Positions 5,616 through 13,144 of a stretch of DNA of 42,762 nucleotides are shown here, piece after piece. How positions within the stretch are numbered: the first letter of the stretch is position 1; each line of letters starts with the position of its first letter. Under the pieces are notes generated by a model. The model made no database searches. It was not told where the DNA came from and saw nothing but the letters and a program-made list of their open reading frames with translations. This stretch comes from a virus: positions 1 through 42,762 of the IMG/VR virus record IMGVR_UViG_3300025009_000198; one strand, given 5' to 3'. The translations under genes and the position numbers were made by a program.

Positions 5616-8006
5616 ATGAAGCCTATTAAACTAAGCGAGTACGTGGCGATTATAAAGCCAACCTACGTATATTTGAGACTTACACCAAACAATGCGATCC
5701 GCAACAACACGTCTAGCAACATTGCCAAGACTATCGGATCGCTATTCAAGACATTGCGGCAAATCATAAAGACAGAACGCAAGAAACTAATTAAGGCGAT
5801 GGGAAAGAAGTTATTGGGTACCAAGTTTTCCGTGGCCTTGAATCCTAAGGTTAGCTACTACATTTATGTCGAAAAGAAGCGTATCGAGTTTTACTTTATA
5901 GTGCCAAAGCAGTACGAGAGCATTATTAGGGAAAAAATGTCCGATACTTGGGACAGCGTAACTATTAAACCCGTGGATGAGCTTCCGAGCTTTAGTGAGG
6001 ACTCGACTATATATCAGTTGGCCTACTCCAAGGAAGATGGCCTTAGCCTAGCGGTAGATAAGCGCAGCAATAAACTCTTGGAAAGCAACATGAATATAGT
6101 GGACATCATGGAGGACGGTGACAAGGTTGGCATATTCTACAATTTCATCCCTACATCCCAGCGCAGTTGGCTAAGCGAGTATAGGTCCACGATAACGAAG
6201 GTACGCATGGAGCAGCCGGTGGATAAAAACAAAGCGGGACCTAAGTACTTGGCTAAATGGGCGTTCTCTCTTTTGTCGGGTCTACTAAATGACGTTGGCC
6301 AAGTGCTTGGAGGTGACGGTAAATACATCGCCAAATACGAAAAGGATAACGCAATGATTTTGAAGCAAACGTTATCCAGTATTTCTAATCATAAAGTTGT
6401 GTCTGATGCCACAGTTATCAAGGGTAAAAACATGGTGCTCAAGGCCCAAATTATTGTACTTAGTGAAAGTAGGGATGAGTTACGGCAACGTAACAATGCG
6501 AAATCTCTAGCCCAAAGCTATGATTGCATAGGCGGCGAAGACAATAGCTTACTTCATAGAAAATATAAGGGGAGGTTTAATCACTTGGATACTAAAGTAA
6601 AGGGTGCAGAAGTACTTAAGGTGGGCGTAGATGAATGTAGTAATTTTTTAGCCTTGCCAGGACGCGAACTTCTGGCGAAACACAAGTTTATTGAGAAAAT
6701 TGAAACCTTAGAGAGTGAGGTTCCGGACGAACTCCTTACCGGCGTAATGTGCCTGGGGGAAAATACCTTCAAGGGGAATAAGCAAAAGGTCTACATGAGC
6801 ACCGACTTTGATTACCAAATGCTTTCACTGGTGCTCATCGGACCGAACCGAGCAGGGAAATCGAAGTTCCTAGCAAACATAGCTCGGGATGCAATTAAAG
6901 CGGGAGAATGCGTAATTATCCCAGACTTCATTGGGAGCTGCCAACTGAGTGATGAGATTGCTTCAGCCTTCTCTAAGGATAAAGTTCTTGAGGTCCGCTG
7001 TGACAACTGGGAGACATTGCAGGGTCTCGCGTATAACGAAGTACCTCCAAGTACGAACCCGTTTATACAGTATAAAAATGCCAAAGAGCAATCGGCGCTA
7101 CTTATGACACTTGTCGATAGTATCAATGCAGACGATGCGAGCTTTACTGCGAAAATGGGTAGGTATTTCGAGAGCGCAGCCTTGGTCGTATTCTTGTCGA
7201 ACGGCAATATCAAGGATGTGTTTGCTACTCTACTTAATTATAAAGTCCGAAAGGCATTTATCGATGTGGTATCTAAAGAGCAGATGGAGAACATGGAAGA
7301 ATATATTGATTACTTGAGAGAACTGGACGAAGTAGATAAGAAAGGCAAGGTAGTTGGCACCAAGACACACTTAATCACCGGTGCTGTGGATAGACTACAA
7401 AAGCTGAAGGTCAACGCCTACATCGAAACTATGTTGAAGAAAGGCAGTGAAAATAACATTGATTTGGTGCAGGAGATACAGAGGAACCAGTTAATAGTAA
7501 TTAAGATGCCACAACGGATGTTCTTGACCGATAACGAAAAGGATGTCTATGTAACCTATTGGATGACAAAGATTTGGCTTGCCCTGCAGATCCGGGAGGA
7601 GCAGGTCAAGGAAAGATCCAAAATGACCAAAGTAAATTTGATTATCGATGAGCTGTACCAGGTGAATAACGCCGAGAAGTTCCTTAAGCTGAAGTTAAGC
7701 CAACTCCCTAAATTTAATCTTAAGCCTATTATCAGTTGTCACTATCTTAATCAGGTTAAATCTATCCGCGAAGAATTCAGAAGCGCCAATGCGTCCTACA
7801 TGCTAATTTCGGGTTGTGATAAAAAGAACTTTGATGAGTTAAAAAGTGAATTATATCCATACACCGAAGAGGATTTACTAAGCTTAAAGCGCTACCACAG
7901 CTTGAACCTGATAAAGTGCAACGATAACTATGCCAAGTTCGTTACCCACCTTCCAGCACCTATTACGCACCACCAAGGAGGTGATGAAAGGAACGCTGCA
8001 GAATAG
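5616..8006 (+). CDS. VirB4/VirD4/HerA-like conjugation-type ATPase
   Basis: The ATG at 5616 is chosen because AGGAGG (5601-5606) is 9 bases away; the ATG at 5610 is too close. An ~800-residue product. The N-terminal ~400 residues have no clear motif beyond an early VirB4-like beta region (SYYIYVEKKRIEFYFIVP). The RecA-like domain has Walker A GPNRAGKSK (about residue 411), a Walker B line VNLIIDELYQV (about 675) and a following ISCHYLNQ segment that matches the motif after Walker B in TraG/VirD4/HerA pumps. Probably an inner-membrane or cytoplasmic motor for DNA or protein transfer, working with the adjacent pilin-like and M23 proteins. No relaxase is nearby. The assignment to VirB4 versus VirD4 is open. 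Confidence 0.75.
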   Translation: MKPIKLSEYVAIIKPTYVYLRLTPNNAIRNNTSSNIAKTIGSLFKTLRQIIKTERKKLIKAMGKKLLGTKFSVALNPKVSYYIYVEKKRIEFYFIVPKQYESIIREKMSDTWDSVTIKPVDELPSFSEDSTIYQLAYSKEDGLSLAVDKRSNKLLESNMNIVDIMEDGDKVGIFYNFIPTSQRSWLSEYRSTITKVRMEQPVDKNKAGPKYLAKWAFSLLSGLLNDVGQVLGGDGKYIAKYEKDNAMILKQTLSSISNHKVVSDATVIKGKNMVLKAQIIVLSESRDELRQRNNAKSLAQSYDCIGGEDNSLLHRKYKGRFNHLDTKVKGAEVLKVGVDECSNFLALPGRELLAKHKFIEKIETLESEVPDELLTGVMCLGENTFKGNKQKVYMSTDFDYQMLSLVLIGPNRAGKSKFLANIARDAIKAGECVIIPDFIGSCQLSDEIASAFSKDKVLEVRCDNWETLQGLAYNEVPPSTNPFIQYKNAKEQSALLMTLVDSINADDASFTAKMGRYFESAALVVFLSNGNIKDVFATLLNYKVRKAFIDVVSKEQMENMEEYIDYLRELDEVDKKGKVVGTKTHLITGAVDRLQKLKVNAYIETMLKKGSENNIDLVQEIQRNQLIVIKMPQRMFLTDNEKDVYVTYWMTKIWLALQIREEQVKERSKMTKVNLIIDELYQVNNAEKFLKLKLSQLPKFNLKPIISCHYLNQVKSIREEFRSANASYMLISGCDKKNFDELKSELYPYTEEDLLSLKRYHSLNLIKCNDNYAKFVTHLPAPITHHQGGDERNAAE

Positions 8007-8076
8007 TCGTAAAACCATTAATCCTGTCGGATGGCAGGAAAACACCGCAGCCCATGGAAAGTCTATTAAGTTTTGA
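7984..8076 (+). CDS. possible 30-aa ORF overlapping the ATPase 3' end
   Basis: The ATG at 7984 sits 2 bases after a strong AGGAGG inside the end of the ATPase gene; the product is MKGTLQNSRKTINPVGWQEN and so on. The spacing is too short for confident translation and the peptide matches nothing I know. Confidence 0.2.
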   Translation: MKGTLQNSRKTINPVGWQENTAAHGKSIKF

Positions 8077-8106
8077 TAAATTAATTTTAAGGAGTTGGGG
8101 TTAAAA

Positions 8107-8673
8107 ATGGCATTGGTAAACTGTAAAGCGTGCGGCAAGGAAATAGGCAAAGGTGTAAACAAGTGCATCAATTGTGGGACGGATCAAAGGAACTTCTTCG
8201 GAAAGCATAAGATCATAACTGGTATTCTGGTGATTCTGGTCCTTGGCGGCATCGGTTCGGCTTTAGGGGATAAGGATAAAGCAAGTACTGCCTCGGCACC
8301 CGTTGTGTCAGCGCCTACATCTACTCAAGCCCCGGCCGCTACGCAACAGCCAAAGGCTCCCCCAATGATTGTAACAGCAGACAAACTTGTTGAAGATCTG
8401 AAGGCCAATGCATTAAATGCAAGTGAAACGTACAAGGGTAGATACGTAGAAGTGACGGGTCAACTATCAACCATCGACAGCGGTGGAAAGTATTTCTCGA
8501 TTGATCCTATGGATGGTAGTTTTACTATGACCAATGTTATGTGCAATATTACTCAAGAACAAAAATCTGCCGTATCAAAATTCACAAGTAAGCAGAAAGT
8601 AACTGTAGTGGGAACTATGACTGATGTTGGAGAAGTAATGGGTTATACTATAAAAGTTGAGAGCATTAAATAA
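8107..8673 (+). CDS. zinc-ribbon, transmembrane, OB-fold-like protein
   Basis: The ATG at 8107 is preferred over TTG at 8095, which abuts the AAGGAG. The N-terminal zinc ribbon has four Cys (CKACG ... CINCG), followed by a single transmembrane segment (ITGILVILVLGGIGSAL), an Ala/Pro/Thr-rich linker and a C-terminal beta-rich domain (YKGRYVEVTGQL ... KVTVVGTMTDVGE) resembling OB-fold tRNA_anti-like proteins. It is the last gene of the plus-strand cassette, before a terminator. By topology the ribbon is cytoplasmic and the OB domain extracellular. The function is unknown. Confidence 0.7.
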   Translation: MALVNCKACGKEIGKGVNKCINCGTDQRNFFGKHKIITGILVILVLGGIGSALGDKDKASTASAPVVSAPTSTQAPAATQQPKAPPMIVTADKLVEDLKANALNASETYKGRYVEVTGQLSTIDSGGKYFSIDPMDGSFTMTNVMCNITQEQKSAVSKFTSKQKVTVVGTMTDVGEVMGYTIKVESIK

Positions 8674-8710
8674 TAAGCTTAGAGCTTAGAGCTTAGTACT
8701 AAACGCAAAA

Positions 8711-8746
8711 AAGGCCCCTAGCCGTTAAGCTAGGGGCCTTCGCCAT
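8711..8746. terminator. bidirectional terminator between cassette and lysis module
   Basis: A near-perfect stem AAGGCCCCTAG / CTAGGGGCCTT with an 8-base loop. On the minus strand it is followed by TTTTTT, a strong terminator for the late operon; on the plus strand the T-run is short. Confidence 0.9.
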
Positions 8747-8761
8747 GCGTAATATAAACCC

Positions 8762-8785
8762 AAATTGGCAAGCGCTTGCCAATTT
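8762..8785. other. 24-bp perfect palindrome at end of the late operon
   Basis: AAATTGGCAAGC followed by its reverse complement, overlapping the amidase stop codon and 20 bases from the terminator. It may be a transcript 3' stability hairpin or a protein-binding site. Confidence 0.6.
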
Positions 8786-9524
8786 AACCAAGGTATTCCT
8801 TAACCGCAGCTGCCGTATCATATTTATCATTCCCCGAAAGTAAAATTTCATCGGTTTGCCTTATCGATGAACCTCCCACAACGATCAATGTTTTTGCTTT
8901 TTTTGCTTCTGTTGATGGCCGTATAAAGATCGCGCAGTTTCCATGCTTTGCGGCTACATCCGCTCCGGCCCAAAAATCTTCTTTGGTGTTAAGTAAAACG
9001 GCTACTTCCAATATATCATTCTCTCCTTCCTGTAAGTCTTTAAGCAGCCTAGCCCACGGGAAACCAGTTCCTGGGCAGGTTGCTTTATTAATGGAATCAA
9101 TCCGGTAGTGACCAATGATTGTGTCCGGACTCGGCACGATCCCTAATACATCAATAAGCCACCGATGAAGGGAAAGTGTCGCTTTATACTGAGCTTCAGG
9201 CACTACATCACCGCTCTGGCCTTCATGTTCGATGCTAACTGTGTAATAGTTCGGATTAACACCGGATTTAAGCAGAGGCCAATCGGGCTTATTTGCACTA
9301 CCGTTTGCCCATGCCGGATTATCTAGGCTGACATACTGATGAATTTCACCGCTTTTCCCAACCCCAAAATGAGAGCTGACTTTACTTGATGGATTAGAAA
9401 ACCAGGAGTCGGTACCAGCTAGTGTTCCACTCATTACGTGGTTGACGATTGCTATGGTTTTCAACTTTTTTGATGCCGCGCTGAAATGCGGAGATCCGAT
9501 CCACCTAATGTTAGGCTTATTCAT
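8784..9524 (-). CDS. endolysin: N-acetylmuramoyl-L-alanine amidase
   Basis: A 246-residue product. The N-terminal Amidase_2/PGRP domain has zinc ligands His29 (IAIVNHV), His139 (IIGHYRI) and Cys150 (TCPGTGFPW). The C-terminal ~80 residues (LIVVGGSS ... LLSGNDKYDTAAAVKEYLG) resemble the cell-wall-binding repeat 2 family (CW_binding_2). It hydrolyses the amide bond between muramic acid and the stem peptide at lysis. The ATG overlaps the stop of the holin gene by 4 bases, so the pair is coupled. It is the last gene of the late operon. Confidence 0.93.
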   Translation of the reverse strand: MNKPNIRWIGSPHFSAASKKLKTIAIVNHVMSGTLAGTDSWFSNPSSKVSSHFGVGKSGEIHQYVSLDNPAWANGSANKPDWPLLKSGVNPNYYTVSIEHEGQSGDVVPEAQYKATLSLHRWLIDVLGIVPSPDTIIGHYRIDSINKATCPGTGFPWARLLKDLQEGENDILEVAVLLNTKEDFWAGADVAAKHGNCAIFIRPSTEAKKAKTLIVVGGSSIRQTDEILLSGNDKYDTAAAVKEYLG

Positions 9525-9928
9525 TTTCCTTCCCCCTTCTCCTGTAGCTGGGTGAGCACACGACTTATGCCTGGTGGCAACGGCACTCCCAAGATACCCA
9601 AGTTTTCCGTAACCGATATTCCTTCCCGGGCAGCATAAAAATAAAGGGCTAAAGTCCTGAGAATCGGCTCCGCGTTGCCCACCATCTCATCCAGCAATAC
9701 AGCTATGAGCAGCACCGCGAGGATGGCTCCCTTGCGTAGACCACCCCACCACATTACATCGCTGTTCACAGTTTTGTTTTTTACTGCCCCCAGAAAGCCC
9801 GTAATGTAGTCAACGACCATGAGGGCTATTAAGACTCGTAACGCTATATCCCACCCTCCCAGGCACGCGCTCATGATCGTACCTGCCGAGGCTATTACCG
9901 TGCTAAAACCTACCTCTTTTATGTTCAT
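9521..9928 (-). CDS. holin (phage holin family 4, Holin_4_1 type)
   Basis: A 135-residue product with three to four hydrophobic segments, the characteristic MVVDYITGFLGAVKNK signature of the toxin-secretion/phage-lysis holin family and a charged C-terminus. It starts with ATG behind AAAGGA. It forms membrane holes that release the amidase. It overlaps the amidase gene by 4 bases. Confidence 0.93.
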   Translation of the reverse strand: MNIKEVGFSTVIASAGTIMSACLGGWDIALRVLIALMVVDYITGFLGAVKNKTVNSDVMWWGGLRKGAILAVLLIAVLLDEMVGNAEPILRTLALYFYAAREGISVTENLGILGVPLPPGISRVLTQLQEKGEGK

Positions 9929-9956
9929 ATTCTTACCATCCTTTCGTTTCTACCCA

Positions 9957-9984
9957 TAAAAAATAACCTCGTGATGAGGTTAAG
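9957..9984 (-). terminator. Rho-independent terminator
   Basis: TAACCTC, a 5-base loop, GAGGTTA, then TTTTTT on the minus strand. It ends the transcript of the ribbon-helix-helix gene at 10015-10341 and lies upstream of the holin. Confidence 0.8.
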
Positions 9985-10014
9985 ATAAACTCGTAATGCG
10001 AAAGACGCCAAAGA

Positions 10015-10341
10015 TTAAGCTTCAGCGTCTTCTTCCCAGTCTAACTTTTGTCCACAATCACAAACTTTTTTACTGTACCAGTGTTTGTAATAGCCATCAC
10101 CTAAACTCTCGCTTAACTCTGTATCACATGACGGACACAATGCAGGACTCCATGATTCAATAATAGGTTTCCGGGGAATTTGTTTGTTTATGGACGCATT
10201 GACAAAAGCGTTTACGCTCAATCCTTCCTTGTCTGCATATGCTTTGATCTTTTCCTTTTCCCCTTTTGGCACGGTAAGCGGTATTCTGTCATACGCCTTT
10301 TCATTATACTTCCGATTTGCCTTAGTTCTCGCTGTTGGCAT
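10015..10341 (-). CDS. Arc-like ribbon-helix-helix protein with C-terminal zinc ribbon
   Basis: A 108-residue product. The N-terminal DNA-binding part (YDRIPLTVPKGEKEKIKAYA, then DKEGLSVNAFVNASI) matches Arc-type RHH proteins. The C-terminal part has CPSC ... CDCG, a likely zinc ribbon. The start follows GAGGTGAGGAT. It is divergent from the 68- and 93-residue genes across a control region carrying two ACTAACG copies, the likely operator. Probably a local regulator of that small module. Confidence 0.75.
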   Translation of the reverse strand: MPTARTKANRKYNEKAYDRIPLTVPKGEKEKIKAYADKEGLSVNAFVNASINKQIPRKPIIESWSPALCPSCDTELSESLGDGYYKHWYSKKVCDCGQKLDWEEDAEA

Positions 10342-10371
10342 ATCCTCACCTCAACACAAGCATACCACAAA

Positions 10372-10463
10372 AAATATACTAACGCTAGTGTAAAAAGTGT
10401 TGATTATGTACTAACGTTATGTTATATTGTATGTAATAACACCAGTACATTTAAGGGAGGAAA
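10372..10463. promoter_or_regulatory. divergent control region of the small moron-like module
   Basis: The plus promoter is TTGATT (10400-10405), 17 bases, TATATT (10423-10428). ACTAACG occurs twice, once in the promoter spacer and once at about 10379 in ACTAACGCTAGTGT. This is a plausible autoregulatory site for the adjacent RHH protein. Confidence 0.6.
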
Positions 10464-10468
10464 TGAAA

Positions 10469-10675
10469 ATGAAGCCAAAGCTGTACAAAGTCCTCAATGC
10501 CGGAAGTACTCAAATAGGGATGATTTGCGCTACCTGTATAACTAAAGCCACTAAACAGTTTATTGCTACACTTGATAAGCCAGCCAAGCACGAACTTTAC
10601 TCCAGAGAACAAGCAAGTGTGCGTTACAGCGACAACTACTGCGTAATGAGCGACTTCGTAATCTATGAAGCGTAA
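10469..10675 (+). CDS. hypothetical small protein, 68 aa
   Basis: The ATG at 10469 is 8 bases after GGGAGG; the ATG at 10463 is too close. The product MKPKLYKVLNAGSTQIGMIC and onward contains a CATC motif and a YSDNYCVMSDF stretch. No family recognised. It is transcribed from its own promoter against the late genes, so it may be expressed in the lysogen. Confidence 0.55.
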   Translation: MKPKLYKVLNAGSTQIGMICATCITKATKQFIATLDKPAKHELYSREQASVRYSDNYCVMSDFVIYEA

Positions 10676-10713
10676 CGCCAGCCGGGGCCAATACCGGCGT
10701 AAGGAGGAGTAAA

Positions 10714-10995
10714 ATGTTTAAACCAGTGAAACTCATGGGCGAAGTTATGGCCCTCGCTTATCTAGTCAACGCCAATACCGACTATTGCACAATGATTCGC
10801 TACTCTGGTCACGTAGACGCAATTAATATTAGGGTTTTTCCCAATAAAGAACATTGCACCGAGGATGAGCCTATTTACGTATCAGATTTCTACGTCGATG
10901 GAAAACACGGCTGTGATCCAGAAAGGGAACTACTTGAACTTAAAGCTACCCTAGAGGGTTATATTTTCCCGCATACAGAAAGCACCCGTCCCTAG
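10714..10995 (+). CDS. hypothetical protein, 93 aa
   Basis: Preceded by AAGGAGGAG at good spacing. A small alpha/beta-looking protein (YCTMIRYSGHVDAINIRVFP, EPIYVSDFYVDG). It is in an operon with the 68-residue gene and followed by a terminator. No family recognised. The isolated plus-strand pair inside a minus-strand late region looks like an added cargo (moron) module. Confidence 0.6.
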   Translation: MFKPVKLMGEVMALAYLVNANTDYCTMIRYSGHVDAINIRVFPNKEHCTEDEPIYVSDFYVDGKHGCDPERELLELKATLEGYIFPHTESTRP

Positions 10996-11025
10996 CTTGC
11001 CGGCCAGACGAGTGCTTATCACGAC

Positions 11026-11067
11026 ACCGGAGTGTTGTGGTTATTATACCATGGCGCTCCGGTTTTT
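11026..11067 (+). terminator. probable terminator of the plus-strand small module
   Basis: ACCGGAG and CTCCGGT arms (24-base loop) followed by TTTTT on the plus strand. A second hairpin (AAGCAC..CGTC / GACG..GTGCTT) lies just upstream at 10979-11017. Confidence 0.6.
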
Positions 11068-11098
11068 ACGTGTTTGCGGTTTTTGAGTCAAATGCGTA

Positions 11099-11452
11099 TT
11101 AACCAACTCTATGACAACACATATAAGTTGTACGCTGGAAGGATGTCCTCGTTGTAATTGCATTAGAGCTATATATCATAACTTTAAAAACCTCACCTGG
11201 AGAAGCCCCTATTGTTAAGGTGCCATAGAGCGCACCAATTCCAGCATTAGCTATATGGTGTGCAATACGCTTAAATTGTACGTTATCTTTGTGCAACTCA
11301 ATATAAACAATATTGCCTTGTACTTCTGTGCCTAGATCAACGGCAACATTAAATGTATAAACCCCCTTTTCATTAAAAGTCATTGTACTTGCTGTCGCAT
11401 CGTATTCGGCCAAATAGTCATAGTGTTTTGATTGGAATAACAATTGCGTCAA
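11099..11452 (-). CDS. tail-region structural protein, start unclear (possible 1-base frameshift)
   Basis: A 117-residue readable part from TTG at 11452, beta-rich (GVYTFNVAVDLGTEVQGNIV), like accessory tail proteins. The frame stays open up to 11569 and encodes LDSQSISDTRTKIDVYPNAT, clearly coding, but has no ATG/GTG/TTG start there. An ATG directly after the stop of the upstream gene (11544) would give MRIILDSQ... if one base were inserted after its second codon. Either a sequencing or real frameshift, or a non-standard ATT start, is involved. It lies downstream of the RT gene in the same direction. The function is unknown. Confidence 0.5.
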   Translation of the reverse strand: MTQLLFQSKHYDYLAEYDATASTMTFNEKGVYTFNVAVDLGTEVQGNIVYIELHKDNVQFKRIAHHIANAGIGALYGTLTIGASPGEVFKVMIYSSNAITTRTSFQRTTYMCCHRVG

Positions 11453-11544
11453 TGTAGAGGATGGAATCGCTTGAGTTGCATTGGGATAAACGTCTATCTT
11501 GGTTCTGGTGTCACTAATCGATTGTGAATCTAAAATAATCTCAT

Positions 11545-11853
11545 TTAGCTGAGGTAGCCTTCGACTTCCTCAACGGTGAATCCAAGCTGAAATAGTCTAC
11601 AATTGGAGTCTTCCATGTATTCGTACTGGTAATACTGGGGTGTCGTACCAGGCATATCAGCATCTCCACCGACAACCTTGTGAGTTTCGTCTGTAATGCC
11701 GTCGGATTCATTTTGCAAAAGTCCGGTGTTTAACCACTGCATCCGCTCATCCAAGAGTTCCCGGAAGACAGGCTTCCACTGCTCTGGTGAGAAATTATCC
11801 TTCACATAGGCATAGTCTTCTTTCGTGTTTAGCCACTTAGGGAATCCAATCAT
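11545..11853 (-). CDS. hypothetical protein downstream of DGR reverse transcriptase
   Basis: A 102-residue acidic protein (MIGFPKWLNTKEDYAYVKDN, ending GFTVEEVEGYLS) preceded by GTAGGAGG. It follows the RT gene by 11 bases. It does not look like the basic four-helix accessory protein Avd of other DGRs; the conserved look suggests a tail-fibre assembly or accessory protein. No named family recognised. Confidence 0.65.
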   Translation of the reverse strand: MIGFPKWLNTKEDYAYVKDNFSPEQWKPVFRELLDERMQWLNTGLLQNESDGITDETHKVVGGDADMPGTTPQYYQYEYMEDSNCRLFQLGFTVEEVEGYLS

Positions 11854-11864
11854 AGTAATACCTC

Positions 11865-12884
11865 CTACGTCTTTGATTGTTCATTGCAAACTTCCATGAG
11901 TTCATCGATTCGTAAACTTTGCCTCAGATTGTAGCTATTTGACCATCTTAGCCACCCCATAGTTGACGCTAGCGACGACCTGTATTGGTCGATTGATATC
12001 TTGTTCTTGCCCAATAGCACCGGTAATCGCTTGATCCGCTTTTTAGTTCTCTTGGCCGTGCTTTTCCTAACGAGAATATAACCGCGAAAGTGCCTATATC
12101 CCAAGAAATCAACTCCACGTGACACTTGGAACAAGTCGCACTTACTAAACGTCAACCTTAGTTTTTCAAGTAAGAATTCTTCAATGATTACCGCCATCTC
12201 ACCCAGAAACTTTTTGTCATCATGAAATAGTAGGAAGTCGTCGCAATATCGAATGTAATGCTTAATGTGGTATTTGTGCTTCATTAACTGATCGAGTTCA
12301 TTCATGTACAAATTTCCGAACCATTGACTCGTGAAGTTACCAATTGGGGTATTCGTGTTGTCACCAATGCTGTAGATGATATCTTTGAGCAGCCAGAGTG
12401 TGTCCTTACATTTTATTTTCCTCTGTACGATCTCAAACAAGATATCGTGCTTGATCGATGGGTAAAACTTTGAGATGTCGCACTTTAGACAGTATTTGTT
12501 TTTGCGAACAAACTCCATGGTTCGTTTGCTACCGGAGTGCATTCCCTTACCGCTTCTACAAGCATAAGAGTCGTGGATAAATAACTTGTCCCATATCGGC
12601 TCAAGCACATTCAAGAGTGCGTGCTGAATGATCCGGTCAGGATTAAAGGGTAGTTTGTAGATCAAGCGCTTTTTAGGTTCAAATATGGTTTTAGTCTTAT
12701 ATGGTGAGGTTGTAAATGTTTTATTGGCAAGGCTTTCACGGATCTTAGTAATATTCGCGTCAAGATCTTTTTCAAAGTTTTGAACTGTATTTTGCCAACC
12801 TTTGCCCTTTCGTGCGCGAAGGTAAGCCAGGTGTATGTTCTCTTCACTGATTATCTGTCCAAATAGATTCCCGTGTCTTTTCAT
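11865..12884 (-). CDS. DGR reverse transcriptase
   Basis: A 339-residue group II-intron-like RT. The palm motif YIRYCDDFLLF has catalytic YCDD at residues 213-216, the upstream Asp is in LKCDISKFYPSI (133-144), and motif 4 is IGNFTSQWF (181-189), the GxxxSQ form typical of DGR RTs. A maturase-type thumb follows; no endonuclease domain. It copies the template repeat RNA with errors at adenines for transfer into the variable repeat. It directly follows the template repeat. The start ATG has no clear Shine-Dalgarno and a 9-bp hairpin lies just upstream, so translation may be low or regulated. Confidence 0.95.
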   Translation of the reverse strand: MKRHGNLFGQIISEENIHLAYLRARKGKGWQNTVQNFEKDLDANITKIRESLANKTFTTSPYKTKTIFEPKKRLIYKLPFNPDRIIQHALLNVLEPIWDKLFIHDSYACRSGKGMHSGSKRTMEFVRKNKYCLKCDISKFYPSIKHDILFEIVQRKIKCKDTLWLLKDIIYSIGDNTNTPIGNFTSQWFGNLYMNELDQLMKHKYHIKHYIRYCDDFLLFHDDKKFLGEMAVIIEEFLLEKLRLTFSKCDLFQVSRGVDFLGYRHFRGYILVRKSTAKRTKKRIKRLPVLLGKNKISIDQYRSSLASTMGWLRWSNSYNLRQSLRIDELMEVCNEQSKT

Positions 12885-12893
12885 AAATAATGT

Positions 12894-12933
12894 ATGGGCG
12901 TAATTTTCGCAAGATGCTACTAACTACGCCCAT
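12894..12933. other. inverted repeat in the leader between template repeat and RT
   Basis: ATGGGCGTA (12894-12902) and TACGCCCAT (12925-12933), perfect 9-bp arms around a 22-base loop, ending 9 bases before the RT start codon on the minus strand. GGGAGG abuts its 5' arm. It may shape the template RNA or control RT translation. Confidence 0.6.
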
Positions 12934-13016
12934 CCTCCCTTTTAGTGTTTTGCTTCATTTACATGAGACAGGGCCAACAGATCCAGCCAGGAGTTGCTCA
13001 AAACCTGTATCTGCGT

Positions 13017-13123
13017 GCTGAACTGACCACTGATATTCGAATTAGCATTCCAGCGATAATTATTCGCATTCCGTGACTGTGACCCGGAATTCGTGCCATT
13101 ATTCCAATTAGCGCCCGCCAGCA
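13017..13123 (-). repeat. DGR template repeat (TR)
   Basis: 107 bp aligning without gaps to 13160-13266. There are 19 differences, 18 of them at TR adenines of the sense (minus) strand and one at a T. In the target frame the TR would read AGANWNNGTNSGSQSRNANN, rich in AAT (Asn) codons, the codons that adenine mutagenesis diversifies best. It is noncoding here and lies between the target gene and the RT gene. Confidence 0.95.
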
Positions 13124-13144
13124 GACCTACTAGCCCATAAAATT

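Noticed and set aside
12844-12933. 29-residue ORF (MGVVSSILRKLRPY...) between template repeat and RT
   Set aside because: GGGAGG directly abuts the ATG with no spacing, the ORF ends inside the RT gene, and the peptide resembles nothing known. The hairpin explains the sequence better.
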